Source: Mnemiopsis leidyi
Taxonomy: Eukaryota > Ctenophora > Tentaculata > Lobata > Bolinopsidae
Direction: 5' to 3'
NCBI GenBank assembly: GCA_000226015.1
Contig: JH153473.1
Location: forward strand, 184,664 to 248,663
DNA length: 64,000 nucleotides
The position numbers were made by a program, and so were the translations under genes. Each line of letters starts with the position of its first letter. Within the stretch, counting starts at the first letter, position 1. Positions 23,901 to 35,900 of the stretch are shown one piece after another. Under the pieces are notes generated by a model. That model was not told where the DNA came from. It searched no databases and saw only the letters and a program-made list of their open reading frames with translations.

Positions 23901-26900
23901 TGAAATACAGAGGTGACAAAGTAGCCCAGTTGTATGCCACAGCAGTTTACCTCAACTATTTGAACACGATGAGTAACCCAGTTCTGTACTACTTCACCAG
24001 TGCTAGCTTCAAGAAGTACGTAAGGAGGAGCTTGAGAAATCTGTGGTCCCGAGATCAAGAGAGGGGGTCTGTATTTGAGCTCAATACGGTGTCTTCGGAA
24101 AAAAGCGGGAAATCTGGAGCTGTGACCAATAACACCTAAGTTGTAAATGACCAATAACACCTATAATTATATTGTAAATGACCAATAACACCTATATGTT
24201 GGGAAAGAATTGCTTTATAAAGCTGCCAATACAATACGGTTTCAGTTTGAAATTGGATTTGAGTCAATGAAATTTTTGACTTTTTATATTATATTGTTGC
24301 GTCCATGATTTTCATTTCTGCAAGTCTGTTTTAAATTTCACCCTTTTAATCAATGAATTTATCGATAAATTGGAGTCATGATTCAATTTCGAGACACTTC
24401 TTCGAACTGAACTTTGAATTGTATTGTTATTGTATTGCTATTGTATTGTTATTTCAATGTTGAATTGTATTGTCGAATTGTATTGTTATTGAACCAGTTA
24501 TTTTGAAAACGTTGGTTCATTATTATATTTACATATTACCAAGGGCGATTTCCGCAAAAAGGTACAATTTTGGTAAAACATCGTGATACTTCCAAGTTCC
24601 AAATGAGCTGCCTGAACAAACCTCTGAGAGCGTAAGCGATGTCTTCGCTCCGTTTGTTTCTCCGTTTTTGAGGAAGAGATCGGCTCCTTCTCAGGTCACA
24701 TCGCGCTGGCGGCGAGGGCTGGGTCTTGGTAACTGTTACAGGGGAGTTGTCCCCCTCACAAAACTGAGCACTTCGTTTGTTGGTCGGTACCGCCTGTTGG
24801 TTGGATGTTTGATTTGTAGCTGTAGTCATTGATGGACCATAACTGTGGTGTTTGGTCGAATCAGTTGTTACGTGAATTTGATGCAGAACAATAAGAAAAT
24901 TGATTTTATTATCATGTCATGAATTTCGATTGAGTTATATGATGTTTGAATCGTCTGACATTTTATCAAAGACGGCAGACTAACTAAGAAGAAGTAGAAC
25001 GCAATAAAATTTCTAATCGAATTAAAAATAGAATGCTAATTGAGATGATATTATCGAGTTAAAGTAGTTCTAAACTGAAGGTCATATCATTGCTTCTCCT
25101 TGATCCTCATAATGGTAAGAAAAAGTAATTATGCTTACAGGATGTAGTAATGATATAGTTTTTAAAATTAATGTAGCCTTCAATTAACTCTCCTGGTCAA
25201 GCGAACGATTTAAAGTCTAATTCTATAAAATCAAATGTGTCTTTTCTTATCATAGCTATGTATCATCATTGTCAAATTTAATGCTACTGAACTGTTTTCT
25301 TTTTTGGTCTCTCAGTTTTTCTAACCGGCCTCGAAGCATGTTCCCTAGAACTATATTCTGCACTTTTGATACCGTCTGTAGGCCTACTATTAACTCTCTT
25401 TGAGTTCGACTTCTCGTTAATAGTTGATTTGACCACAGTCCCTCGAACGGGTTGTTTAGATCGTGTCTTGTTTGGTACTCTGTCTGCTTGTTTGTCTGTC
25501 AGTTTGTCAGTCGGTACTTGAGTTGGTTTGTCAGCCCTTTTGTTAGTGTGTTTGTCAGTCGGTACTTGAGTTGGTTTGTCAGCCCTTTTGTTCGTATGTT
25601 TGTCAGTCGGTTTGTTGGCCGGCTTGTCGCTAGATTTATCTGTTCTCTGACTTTTGGGACTATCGGTCGGTCGAATAATTCGTTTAGACAGCATGAAACG
25701 TTGTCGTCTGTACAGCGGGTCTTCAAACTTAATGATTTTTCGACCCTGACAAATTTTACTTTCGTCAAATTTCAATCGAGGTTAGTAATATCAATAGTGA
25801 ACTTGATATATTAGATAAATTAGTTGATATCTTGGACAATGGATAAACTAGTTGATATCTAGAATACTAGAACATGAAACGCCATACTGCCGGGATACTG
25901 CCAAATGGTAGTATCACGTTTCTGGTTACGAGCAACTACTAAAAACAGAGATCCTAACATAATTCACTTACCGCTCTGTCAGTCACATTAGTCGGCTGAA
26001 TTGAAGCGAGAGGTTTTCCGTCCAGGAACTGCTTAATGGTGTCGTTACACCACTCACTGACAAAGTCTGATTTATCCACCGCTGTGTTCGTGTCCGTTTT
26101 CGTCCTGATCAATTGTAGTTCCGACTAAGTGCCTCATAAAAATTATCTACTTAAACAATTAGGAACGGTATTCGTGGGGAGGTGTCTCAAATTTTAAACC
26201 CCATTTCTCTAAATTTAAGGCTCCTACCTTTGTTTTTGGAGATCAATCTGTATCCATAGGACAATTTGAGAGTATTTCACTACCGAGAACTAAGCTATGG
26301 CCCATAAATTCTAAGGACCAATTTATATCTAATTTCAGGCAAGCAATTATTTAACTTCGACAAAATAATAAGGTTTGACCATCAAGCTGAAACTCACACA
26401 TTGCCGAGGAGCAAGACGTTGTTGCCACTGCCGTTGAAACTGCTCAGTTTGCTACTGACACTGTTGTGCTCCGCCTCAGTGGACCTTTCCAGCCCCACCC
26501 CCGGAACTAAGCTGTGGGCGTCGTTCAGGACAGTAGAATAGGGATCTGAGACAAAACCGCAGGGTCCAGAGATGATGGGCCGGTGACTGTAGCTTTGGGA
26601 GCGTTTGATGGAGAACTTGTTGAGGATACTTCTAGCCCAGTGTCTGAGGTGAAGAAGATGATATTTAAAATGCTGGTAAATTTTCATGAACAACAATATT
26701 CGTTGTTTAACAATATTAAATTTCACAATAACAAATACACTACACGTCACACAATCTTGCAGCTGCATGTTTCCTTCAATTGAAATAAATTGTGAGTATG
26801 TTTTTGCGCTTGATATTTTCTTATATAAACTTAGAAATAATTATCATGAAACTTAAAGGTGAATACATTTCAACTTACGATGAGGTGGGACGAAATTCCT

Positions 26901-29900
26901 GAGAATATCTAACAGCTCCATTAACTTTCTTCTTCTTGTTATCCTTCCTCCTGAACAGACCCACTGGTTTCTGGGTCGGGTCCTCAGCTCGCACGTCTAC
27001 TTCGCTGACCGCGTGGGCTCTCTGTGCCTCCGCCAGCTCCATCAGTGGGATCTGCAGGGAAAATTTAACATTTAACGTTAGAAGATCAAGAATCTTCCAG
27101 GAGCCCCCTCAGTATAACTGTAAAAGCCTGGGTACAGGTGTAACAAATACAAATACAAATACAGATACAAAATACCGCGAACGACACAATGAAAGTGTAA
27201 CTGTCCCACAAATACAATAGAAATAGAAATAGAAATAGAAATAGAAATAGAAATAGAAATAGAAATAGAAATAGAAATAGAAATAGAAATAGAAATAGAA
27301 ATACAACTACAAATACAACTACAAATACAAATAATACAAAAATAAGATAAAAATAAAACCTAAATAGTCAAGAAAACAAAAGATTGTATAATGAATGTAC
27401 CTTCATGAGGTACTGGTACTTGTTAGCAGTGGTGGAGGTGGTCACGTGAGTCAGATCAGATGTGGTCCTACTTCTCACTATGTCCTCTCCTGCTTCTTCT
27501 TCACCTGGAGTAGTTAGATAATAGATTCTGGTGTAATGTCTTTACATACTGACTCTTGGCTAACCGATACTTTAAGTGTATAGGTAATGGTTAGCAGGTA
27601 TTGCGGCAACACTTTTGCTAGAATTTCGATAAAAATTAAAAATGAAAAGAAATTCAGGTCAAGAATTTAAATTTAGCCTCACCTGCAGCAGCTGCGGTAT
27701 CATGGAAACTCAGTCTATTGACATTCCTCTTCTGAGCCCTGATCCCCGCAAAGTGGACCAGCTGAACGGAGGAAGTCTGGGACATGTTGTCCTGAGGGGA
27801 ACTGCAACTTCCCGTCGTGATCTGACTCCCTACACTGAACCGTACCGAGCTGGGGGTCCCCTGAGGCTCCTCATCTGCGAAAATCAGCTTGGCGTGGTCG
27901 ATCAGGAACTGTAGGACTACGCTTTGGATCTTTATCTCGGTAAAGGCACTCGCGTCCGAGTCGCTTGTCTGCGGCCTGTAAGAAGTAGTGTTAGGAAGAA
28001 CACGAAATATTAACCCTCTATCACGTGACTTTAACGTTGATAAAAAGGTGGTGATCTGAGATACTTCAGTTCGACATACTTGAGAAGATTGGGAGCCCAG
28101 ACGAGAGCTAAATTCCTGGAGTGCATGCCATGGATGTTGGACTGAGCGGCCATGGTGCTGAGGTGGCGGGCCAGGAAAGCTAGAGTGCTGTAGTGGAAGG
28201 GAGGGAGCTGCTGGACCACCCGACGTGTGGCTTGTAACTTCATCTCGACCGTGGGAAACGACACGGCTTCCTGTGAGGAGAAGGTTCTAGTTTGTTTCTT
28301 TCATTTCTTTTAGGAATTTCAAATCTCAAATATAGATTTAACAGCCTGCTTGATCTGTGAAATTTAGACTTAAGTGTTTACGACGTGATGCAGCTGTTCA
28401 TTAAAAGATAATTATCTCTAGATAATGACTCCTATGAATGAAGTTGGAACATACAGCGAACTGGTCGTTAAAAGATAATTATTTCTAGATAATGACTCCT
28501 ATGAAGTTGGAACATACCGCGAACTGGTCGTAGAGCTGGAATGTAAGTAGAGGGTCAGGGAGTTCTCTGAAGTACATCTTACAAAGTGAAGCAACACAGT
28601 GGATGTCGAAAATGTACCGCTCATCTTCGATACGTCTAGGCGGGTTGTCACTGTCGAACTCTTGTCTGTGGTGTGGAGAAGATTATCTATTTAGATTATT
28701 TATTTAGATTATCTATTTATAGAAATTTACCAAAGCGGTAGAACAAGAAGGGTCGAAGATTCAAGAAGGGCCCGGTATAAAAATATTTGTTAGGTGAGTG
28801 CGATATGAATAGATTCGTTGGCAGAGAATTTAAAAAAAAATACAAAAAGATCAAGTAACGTCCACCCACTAAGCTATCACAATTAATTCTCCTCATTACC
28901 TGAGACGCTGGACGTTGGAAACAATACCAGGTTTTCTGTAAACCCCCTCTATAATCCCGAACTCCTCGACAGTGCTGCAGCAGACTTGTACGATGAGGGG
29001 GACGCTCATGTCCGTGTCGAACAGATGTTCCGACAGATGGGCTCCAAACACTCTGCCTCTCAAGATTCCTATAAAGTTTTGTAAAGTTGCTAAGGGCACA
29101 TTTGTATAGGATAGCTAGCTTTCAATTGAAAATATGCCAAGTTTTACGAGTAGTTAGAAGTGCAATGACTACAATTCCAACGAGAAACCATGAGATATAG
29201 CGAAATGGGAGACCTTTTTGTCGCAGAGCGTCCCGATCAGGACGACTAGCAAACAGGACGGCTAACCGGCTCTTCAGTCTCTTTTTCTTCTTTATACCCT
29301 GCTCTGGTCCGGTCCCTGTTTCCGGGGTTCCTGATAGGATGTGACATTAAGTACATTGAATCTTAAACAGATCTAAAAGATTAAAATCAATATAAAAATC
29401 GAAAAATAAGTACTATTAAATAAATAATACTAATAGCAAGTTATCGAAATCGCCAGAGAATGCAGAAATTATCAAATTAATTAACTATAAATTAATTAAT
29501 TAATTCATTATTATCAATTACTAATTAGTTGATTGTAAATTAATTAAAAAACCCTACCGTCAGGAACAACATCACACTTGATGTTGACTCTAGTGGGCGG
29601 TTTGCGGACACTGGAGTCGTGGATAGAACCAGGGATAACTTCGACGCAGGAAGATGGGAAAAACCCGACCTTGGAGGAAAAAGACTGTACATCAATAGTA
29701 ACTGATGTCATCAAAACATACCATATCACAAAGAACATACACTCTTAACTCACTAATTAACTCATTCTTGAAGTTGACGAATTCAAACGATTTCCCACCT
29801 TGTTTGAGTGCTTCCCACGCCACCACGGCGATTCTTTAGCGTTGGGCATGTCAATTATCGATACAAGATCTCCGACCTAAGCAGGACAAATTGTTACAAA

Positions 29901-32900
29901 TACATTCGAGAATATTCGCCGTATACTATTACTAAAACGAAGTAGAATACTGCAGCATTCAGCGTGTTTTAAGTTGGATCATAAGCAGACTCCGTGCTCA
30001 CGACCAGATTAAATAGAGATGGCATTTAAAAGTTTCGGAAAGCAGCAAGTGTAGAATAACGACCATGTTACAAAAAATACACGTGTTAATACACACAATA
30101 TAACAAAGTACATCAAAATAAGACATGTTAATGAGGACGACCTTAACACATTGAGATCGTATCGGAACCATCCAGCGGACACTTTTTAGAGATATAAAAC
30201 TGATTGATGTTGAAAATTTCTTATATCAATGTAGCGTTGTATGAAGCAAATTGGCGTACTGACTTTGGAGAATTTTCTTTTTTAATAGGTCGCGGTAGTA
30301 GATAAGATACGTTTGTGTGTTTTCTTAAAAAATACTACCAATTTCTCATAGGTCTGGAAGTCAATTACCAAAGATAAAAATAACCAATGATAACCAAAGA
30401 AAAGCAATTTGTAGGAAAACTGCGATTTGAACGATCGGTTTCAATAGAAATAGGCTCACAACAATCTGACAACGATAGACTTGTCACGTTGTATAATTAT
30501 GTATACTATTGAGAACAAACCTTAGTCAGACACAATAGCGCACCAGCATAAGTAACAATACAGTTTTACAATGCGCAGTGCAGAATGAATGTCAAACAGT
30601 AATACCTAGGTTACCTCGATATACTATATATTTTATACACTAACTAACATACAAATTTTACATGTATATATACGTGTTAAATATACATTTGTATGGTTCA
30701 TATAAATAAGTTATCACTAGCTTTAACCAAATTCCTTCTTTTTAAGTTCTCAGGAAATGTCAATGGTGCCGGGTGCGGCACTGACTGATGGCGCATCACT
30801 ATCGGGGATATTATGTTCTTTGAGACATGCTGCGGAGCTAAAGCAGAGTATGCGACATTTACTGTGACCCCAATTACTACTTAACGTTAACGTTATCTTA
30901 ACTTCTTCAGTCAGAGCCGCATTAGCCTCCACACAGAGCATGGGGCCCGTGACGGTTCTTCTAAATATAGTTAATTGTAGACCCCATATACTGCATATTT
31001 GCAGCGGGGGTATACATCGAAGGGAAATTGATCTTAATACTAACATTTACAAAATGTTTCCTTGTGTTTGAACTGATCGTACAAATTAGGAATGGATTAT
31101 GCTCAATTATGCTTAAATGTGAACTGCATATCGCCTCATCTTAATATTTGGTAAAATCTTGCCTGACGTTGCCTGGCCAGGCAATTTGCCCAGAGTATAT
31201 TAGCGTCTCAACACAAGACAAGTATAATATGTTGACATTTCAAGATCCATCTTACCCCTATTTGAGGACAAGTCCTGGATAAGGAAAGCGCAAAATTTTA
31301 AGTTTTAACTTATTTTGCACAAAGATCGAATAGTACAGCCGTGCTGTCTCCTGTCCGTAAATATATGAAAATTGCACGACGCAGGAATCGCAATGCGTAA
31401 TGCCCACTGGAATCTTGTACAACAGGGTTATGGCATGTACAACAGGGCTTCCTTGTATTTGAATAGCATGTATAATTGAAGAAAAAAGCTGAATGGAGTA
31501 CTGCAAAATCATGACCACTTTGTTCAGAAAGCAAAAATTGGGCAGGCTTATGCTTATGGGGCAGGCTTATGCTTATCGACATCAGACAAGAGTAATAGGG
31601 ACAAAGTACCGACCAATCTCATGACAAAAATTTTATACTGCAAACCAGTTGGTTGCAATTCTAGTAAGAATGGTTTAGTATTTCGTAAAGTTTAAATTTT
31701 CTAAACTAAACCGTCAAAGAGACATTAGCTATATCCGAACGGTACTGAAAGAAGAACCCCAGGCTCAAAATCCCCTTTACCATAATCCCGTTTACTGTTA
31801 GCTTGAAATCGTCCGATCTTGGTGGAAAATGACTGTACATCGATAGTTACTTACATCATTTAAACATGGCATAAATTGAACATAATATAACACAAAAAGA
31901 TAACAACGGTACGTCGAAAAGGGACTGGGAAGCCTCTGGTTTTACGAAAACTTTCGCGTTCAACAAAGAAAGTGAACTCACTGCTAGTTAATTCTTGACT
32001 GACAAAATTAGCATGCTCATCTCTCACAAAGGCGTGTCAACGAAAGAAAGAGAAGAAAAGAACATACAACACAGTACATACAGGTCGTGTCGCTGTAAGA
32101 CTACTGAGATTTATTCGAGACGTGGAAGTTTTGTCAAGGACACATTGCTTGAGATACGGTCAAGTAAACAGTGAGTTAATCTTCTTGTCGGAAGAAGGGT
32201 GGAGAGCGAATTATGTTTCACGCATGACAACATTGAGAGATTGGTAGTTAGGAATGAAGAGGTAAATTTTCATATTCTTCTTTTTGAAACTGAAAACCAG
32301 TGAAACAGGTCCGAGATTAGAGTCACAGGACAAATATAGGTATTGAGTAATTTGATGAATTTAGGTCTTGTTGTAAACGATTTAGGTTTGCAGCCGATTA
32401 AAATGTGATATTAATAATCTCATATTCGTTACATACTCCTCCTTGAAAATGGAGTTGTATCAAACTATAAAAGTCTGGAAACGTTTTCTTGATAGTTTGG
32501 TGAGCAACCTCCAATTCTAAATCAAATTAGAGGAAACCACACAACAATCAGCATGCAGGTTAACTGTTCTTAAGCACTATGCAGTGCTCTATCAAAGCAA
32601 CACAGACGGGCGTTTGTAATCAGTATTTTGAAGCTTGGTAGACAGCAAAGAATTGGAAGTTTCATAGTCTAAAAGTCTGAGATAATATCCAGTTACAAAA
32701 GATGACGAAATACAACGAAAGCTAATTAACAAACCATTGAGTTAAGTCAAATCACACAATTCATCGTGCCAATCAATTATCTTCCAGAAAATATTTACAA
32801 ACGGCAAATTTCAAAGGAGATTTTCGGTTCGATTTCATTAAAGGTATCGAACTTGGCTGACTGAGGAAATCTACCAATTTTCACCTGCTCTAACAAAGTG

Positions 32901-35900
32901 TTCAATGTTCATTAGGAAGGAACGGAGGGAGTTTTATGTTTCACACGTGATATGTTCCGCAACCTATCCTAGTCTTTGTGATATAGGCATCCTTTCCGGA
33001 CCATACTCATAATCAATGCCCTAAAACGATAAACTGAGAATTCTAGATTGTAATCGGAGATGAATTTATCAGAACTTCGTGATTATATTTATAGATGCAC
33101 GCCATTGTCAGACATCTTATCAGGCTTTGTTGGTACATACGATTACGTATTGAATGACAACCGGGCAGACCAAGTTTTAACTGGAAACCAAATTTTACAA
33201 ACCAGTACTATAATGAAACATACCATAACATTACGTATGGTATGATAATAATTAGACGTTCCAATAAACAAATAAAACCCAAATATAACCCTGTTCAAGA
33301 ACAATGGCCTGGTGGTTCGGCGGAAAATGACGTATTTCGTGTCGTATCGACAGGTGACAGTGCATACCACAGGAAATGAAGGGAACAGCGATATTACAGT
33401 TACCCAGAACGTTGGAGTGCCAATGCAAAAATTGCACCTGCAGGGGGGATGCAAATATTTTTTAACTTTAAAAGGTTAAAAAAAGTGTACCACCTCCCCG
33501 GTGGTTAATGAAGTGAGAGTGAAAGTAACGGTTGAGTAGAACTGTAACACAGCGCAGTAACACACGGCCTATCGAGGCTAACTGTACGTACGGTTGTTGT
33601 TGCATATGTTTTCATATCCTACTTCCGAGCGAGCGGGGACCACGTGACAGGTCACGTGTCAAGTGACAGGGTGTCAAGGTGTGTTGTTACAGCTGACAGT
33701 GTTGTTCTACCCGGTGTAGCCTGCTCTCCAAGTGGGTGATGAGTGGAGAGTGACATGTGTGCTAGATCGGTACAGTAGTTGTTTTCTGTGAAAATACGTC
33801 GAAATGTCGCTGTTAGCACACACAGTTGTGATCTATTGTCAAGAAACAATCGAGGTTGTTTACGAACATTGGGTCCAAGAAAATTTACCGGTCAAATATT
33901 TATGAAAGAGAAACCAAAAAGAAAAGAAACAAATAGAAAGAAATAGGCATGCCTGACAAATGAACATGAATGACCAGGTCGTAGCAGTGCAAGGGTTGAA
34001 AGAAATCAATTCAAAAACAATACATATAGCGAAATGTGATTTGTGAAGAATTAGTCCAGGCAACTCAAGAATGTGCCATGAGCATGGGAAATAAAATACA
34101 CACTTCTGCTTATCTTGAACTGCTGGGGGCGTTTCAATTAGACACGCTGATGATGTACATAATGTTTTGTGTCCCTCTAGTTTATTGAGGAGGTCATGGA
34201 TATGACAAGGGTTTTAAGATTACAAAGCAGAAAACAGTAACAGTTACAACAGCGGAACAAGACTAAAGTTACAAGCGCCGCCCGCACACCAAGCTGACAA
34301 AGAGCGACAAGTTACAAGTTACAAGACAAGACTGTGCGAGGGAATCAGACAACTAAAGAACTAACGTACCCTGAGTTCTAGCTCGTCATCCTCACGTTTC
34401 ACGTAGTTTCTGGTAACGGTAGCAACTGCTATGGCAGGAACGTTGATGGCACTGTTCACGTGCCAGAGAAAATGGTGTCCCCTGTTATCCATCTAGAAGG
34501 AGGGGCCGGGAGTGAGAGAGAGGGGAGCGGAAATGTCTGACGTTCACCACACCAGCCAGTGTATGGTGGAGGGTGAGGTCATGTCATTTATCACTGAATC
34601 ACTTGATTTCATGACACATATGATTATATGCTGTGTGCATTATTATGTGCTGTCGTGTCAAGCCTAATTATGGTATGTAATTTGACTAACTACGATCAAG
34701 AGAACATATGTCAGCAAAACGTTAGTAACTTTAGACATGAATAAACTAAAGATAGGGCGATAAAAGAGCGGGTAAAAGTAAGACAGCTCACCTCTAGCCA
34801 GTTCAGAATACTGCCACACTTGAGGTGGATCGCCTCTCTTACTAGCTTCGTGAAGCGCTCGAAATAATACGCCAATTGCTCAAACGCATCCTGTAAAATT
34901 AAGAAGTGCAATTAACGAAGTGATCAGGCCATCGATTCCGCTTGCACGTCTGCCGGTTGCACAAAATTTCGATACAAGTTTAAAATTGCAGCAGTACTAA
35001 GACCAGCCGCAACAGCAAATCGATCGTTAACGCCAGGAGAAAATGACAGCTGACAACTGTCTGCAGAAAAAGTGAGTACGAGCATGAGGCCACTAATCTG
35101 ACGATACTCTGGCAGAGCGCCGGAAGAGATTAGAAGCATACTTTAACTCCTGAAATTACGTAATTGCCATGGCAGGGTTGGTTGGTAGGCGTGACAGTGC
35201 GACGATACTTCCTCACATTTGTTGGCGGTTAATCAAATCTTTGTTGCGCGCGATATTATGTACGTTGCGCGCAATGTCAGTACAAATCAAATGTTCGCGC
35301 CTTCCATTTAAAGTGACTTCGCTTTGCCCCACGAGTCGTCACATTTACTGCTGGAGGCCTGCTTGGCGACTTAGATTGCAATTAGGTCCGGTAAAAGTCA
35401 ATTTCGGTCACCCATGAGGCATGAAATTTGAAAAAATTTGATTGCCTCACCTGTTAATGGTACACAATCAAGAACTGCTGGGCAATAACGCGGCCATTTA
35501 GGAGGAACGTCTCAGAGCTTGTTCCGTTAGAGAAAAAGTCTGCTAATTTGCAAGTCATACATTCAAAATGTGTTCTCAGAATCATGTAATAACTCACGTT
35601 AAATGGTCCAGGTATATCATTCTCTTTAGAAAGTGTAGGTAGCATGCTATATCTCCGATCGAATATACACCTAAATGTGTTGTATTAAAGAAAAGAAGAA
35701 TGTGCGATACGAAGGAGTACAAATCATTAGTAAATTCTGTGATGATATATCAGGTATCTTTCTGCTTGTTTTAAGATCAGGGCACATTAAAAGTCCCTGA
35801 AGAAATGATTATCATCTTAAAATGTGATTAAGGCACCGGACCTTTAATTAATAATATACACAATATCAATCGACTTATACATTGTTAGTTTAAGCAATTG

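Larger units (their letters stand above)
20962..27504 (-). other. C-terminal tail exons of the RhoGAP gene
   Basis: Eight exons encode residues about 609-1164, low in predicted order. Features: a basic stretch [12 protein letters not shown], Ser-rich blocks, two perfect 16-residue repeats ([16 protein letters not shown]) in a Lys/Thr-rich section at 25506-25620, then Arg/Ser motifs such as [20 protein letters not shown] and [14 protein letters not shown]. Such tails in ARHGAP32/33 carry SH3-binding and phosphorylation sites; no specific partner site can be named here. Confidence 0.75.
29877..34369. other. Large intron of the RhoGAP gene
   Basis: Mostly AT-rich. An AT run lies just before it at about 29465-29545. 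A minus-strand exon candidate occurs at 30750-30960 and a coding-like open stretch at about 33260-33440. A 16-bp direct duplication (GCAGGCTTATGCTTAT) is at about 31543-31577. Confidence 0.4.
29558..34492 (-). other. SH3-domain exons of the RhoGAP gene
   Basis: Exons 34492-34370, 29876-29799 and 29669-29558 encode residues about 199-302. SH3 landmarks are [16 protein letters not shown], the tryptophan pair [10 protein letters not shown] and [12 protein letters not shown]. The usual ALYDY motif is replaced by VTRNYVK, as in the ARHGAP32/33 family, so proline-ligand binding may be weak or non-standard. A 4.5-kb intron splits the domain. Confidence 0.9.

Noticed and set aside
27109-27306. Tyr/Phe-repeat minus-strand reading frame
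   Set aside because: Pure translation of the AAATAG microsatellite.
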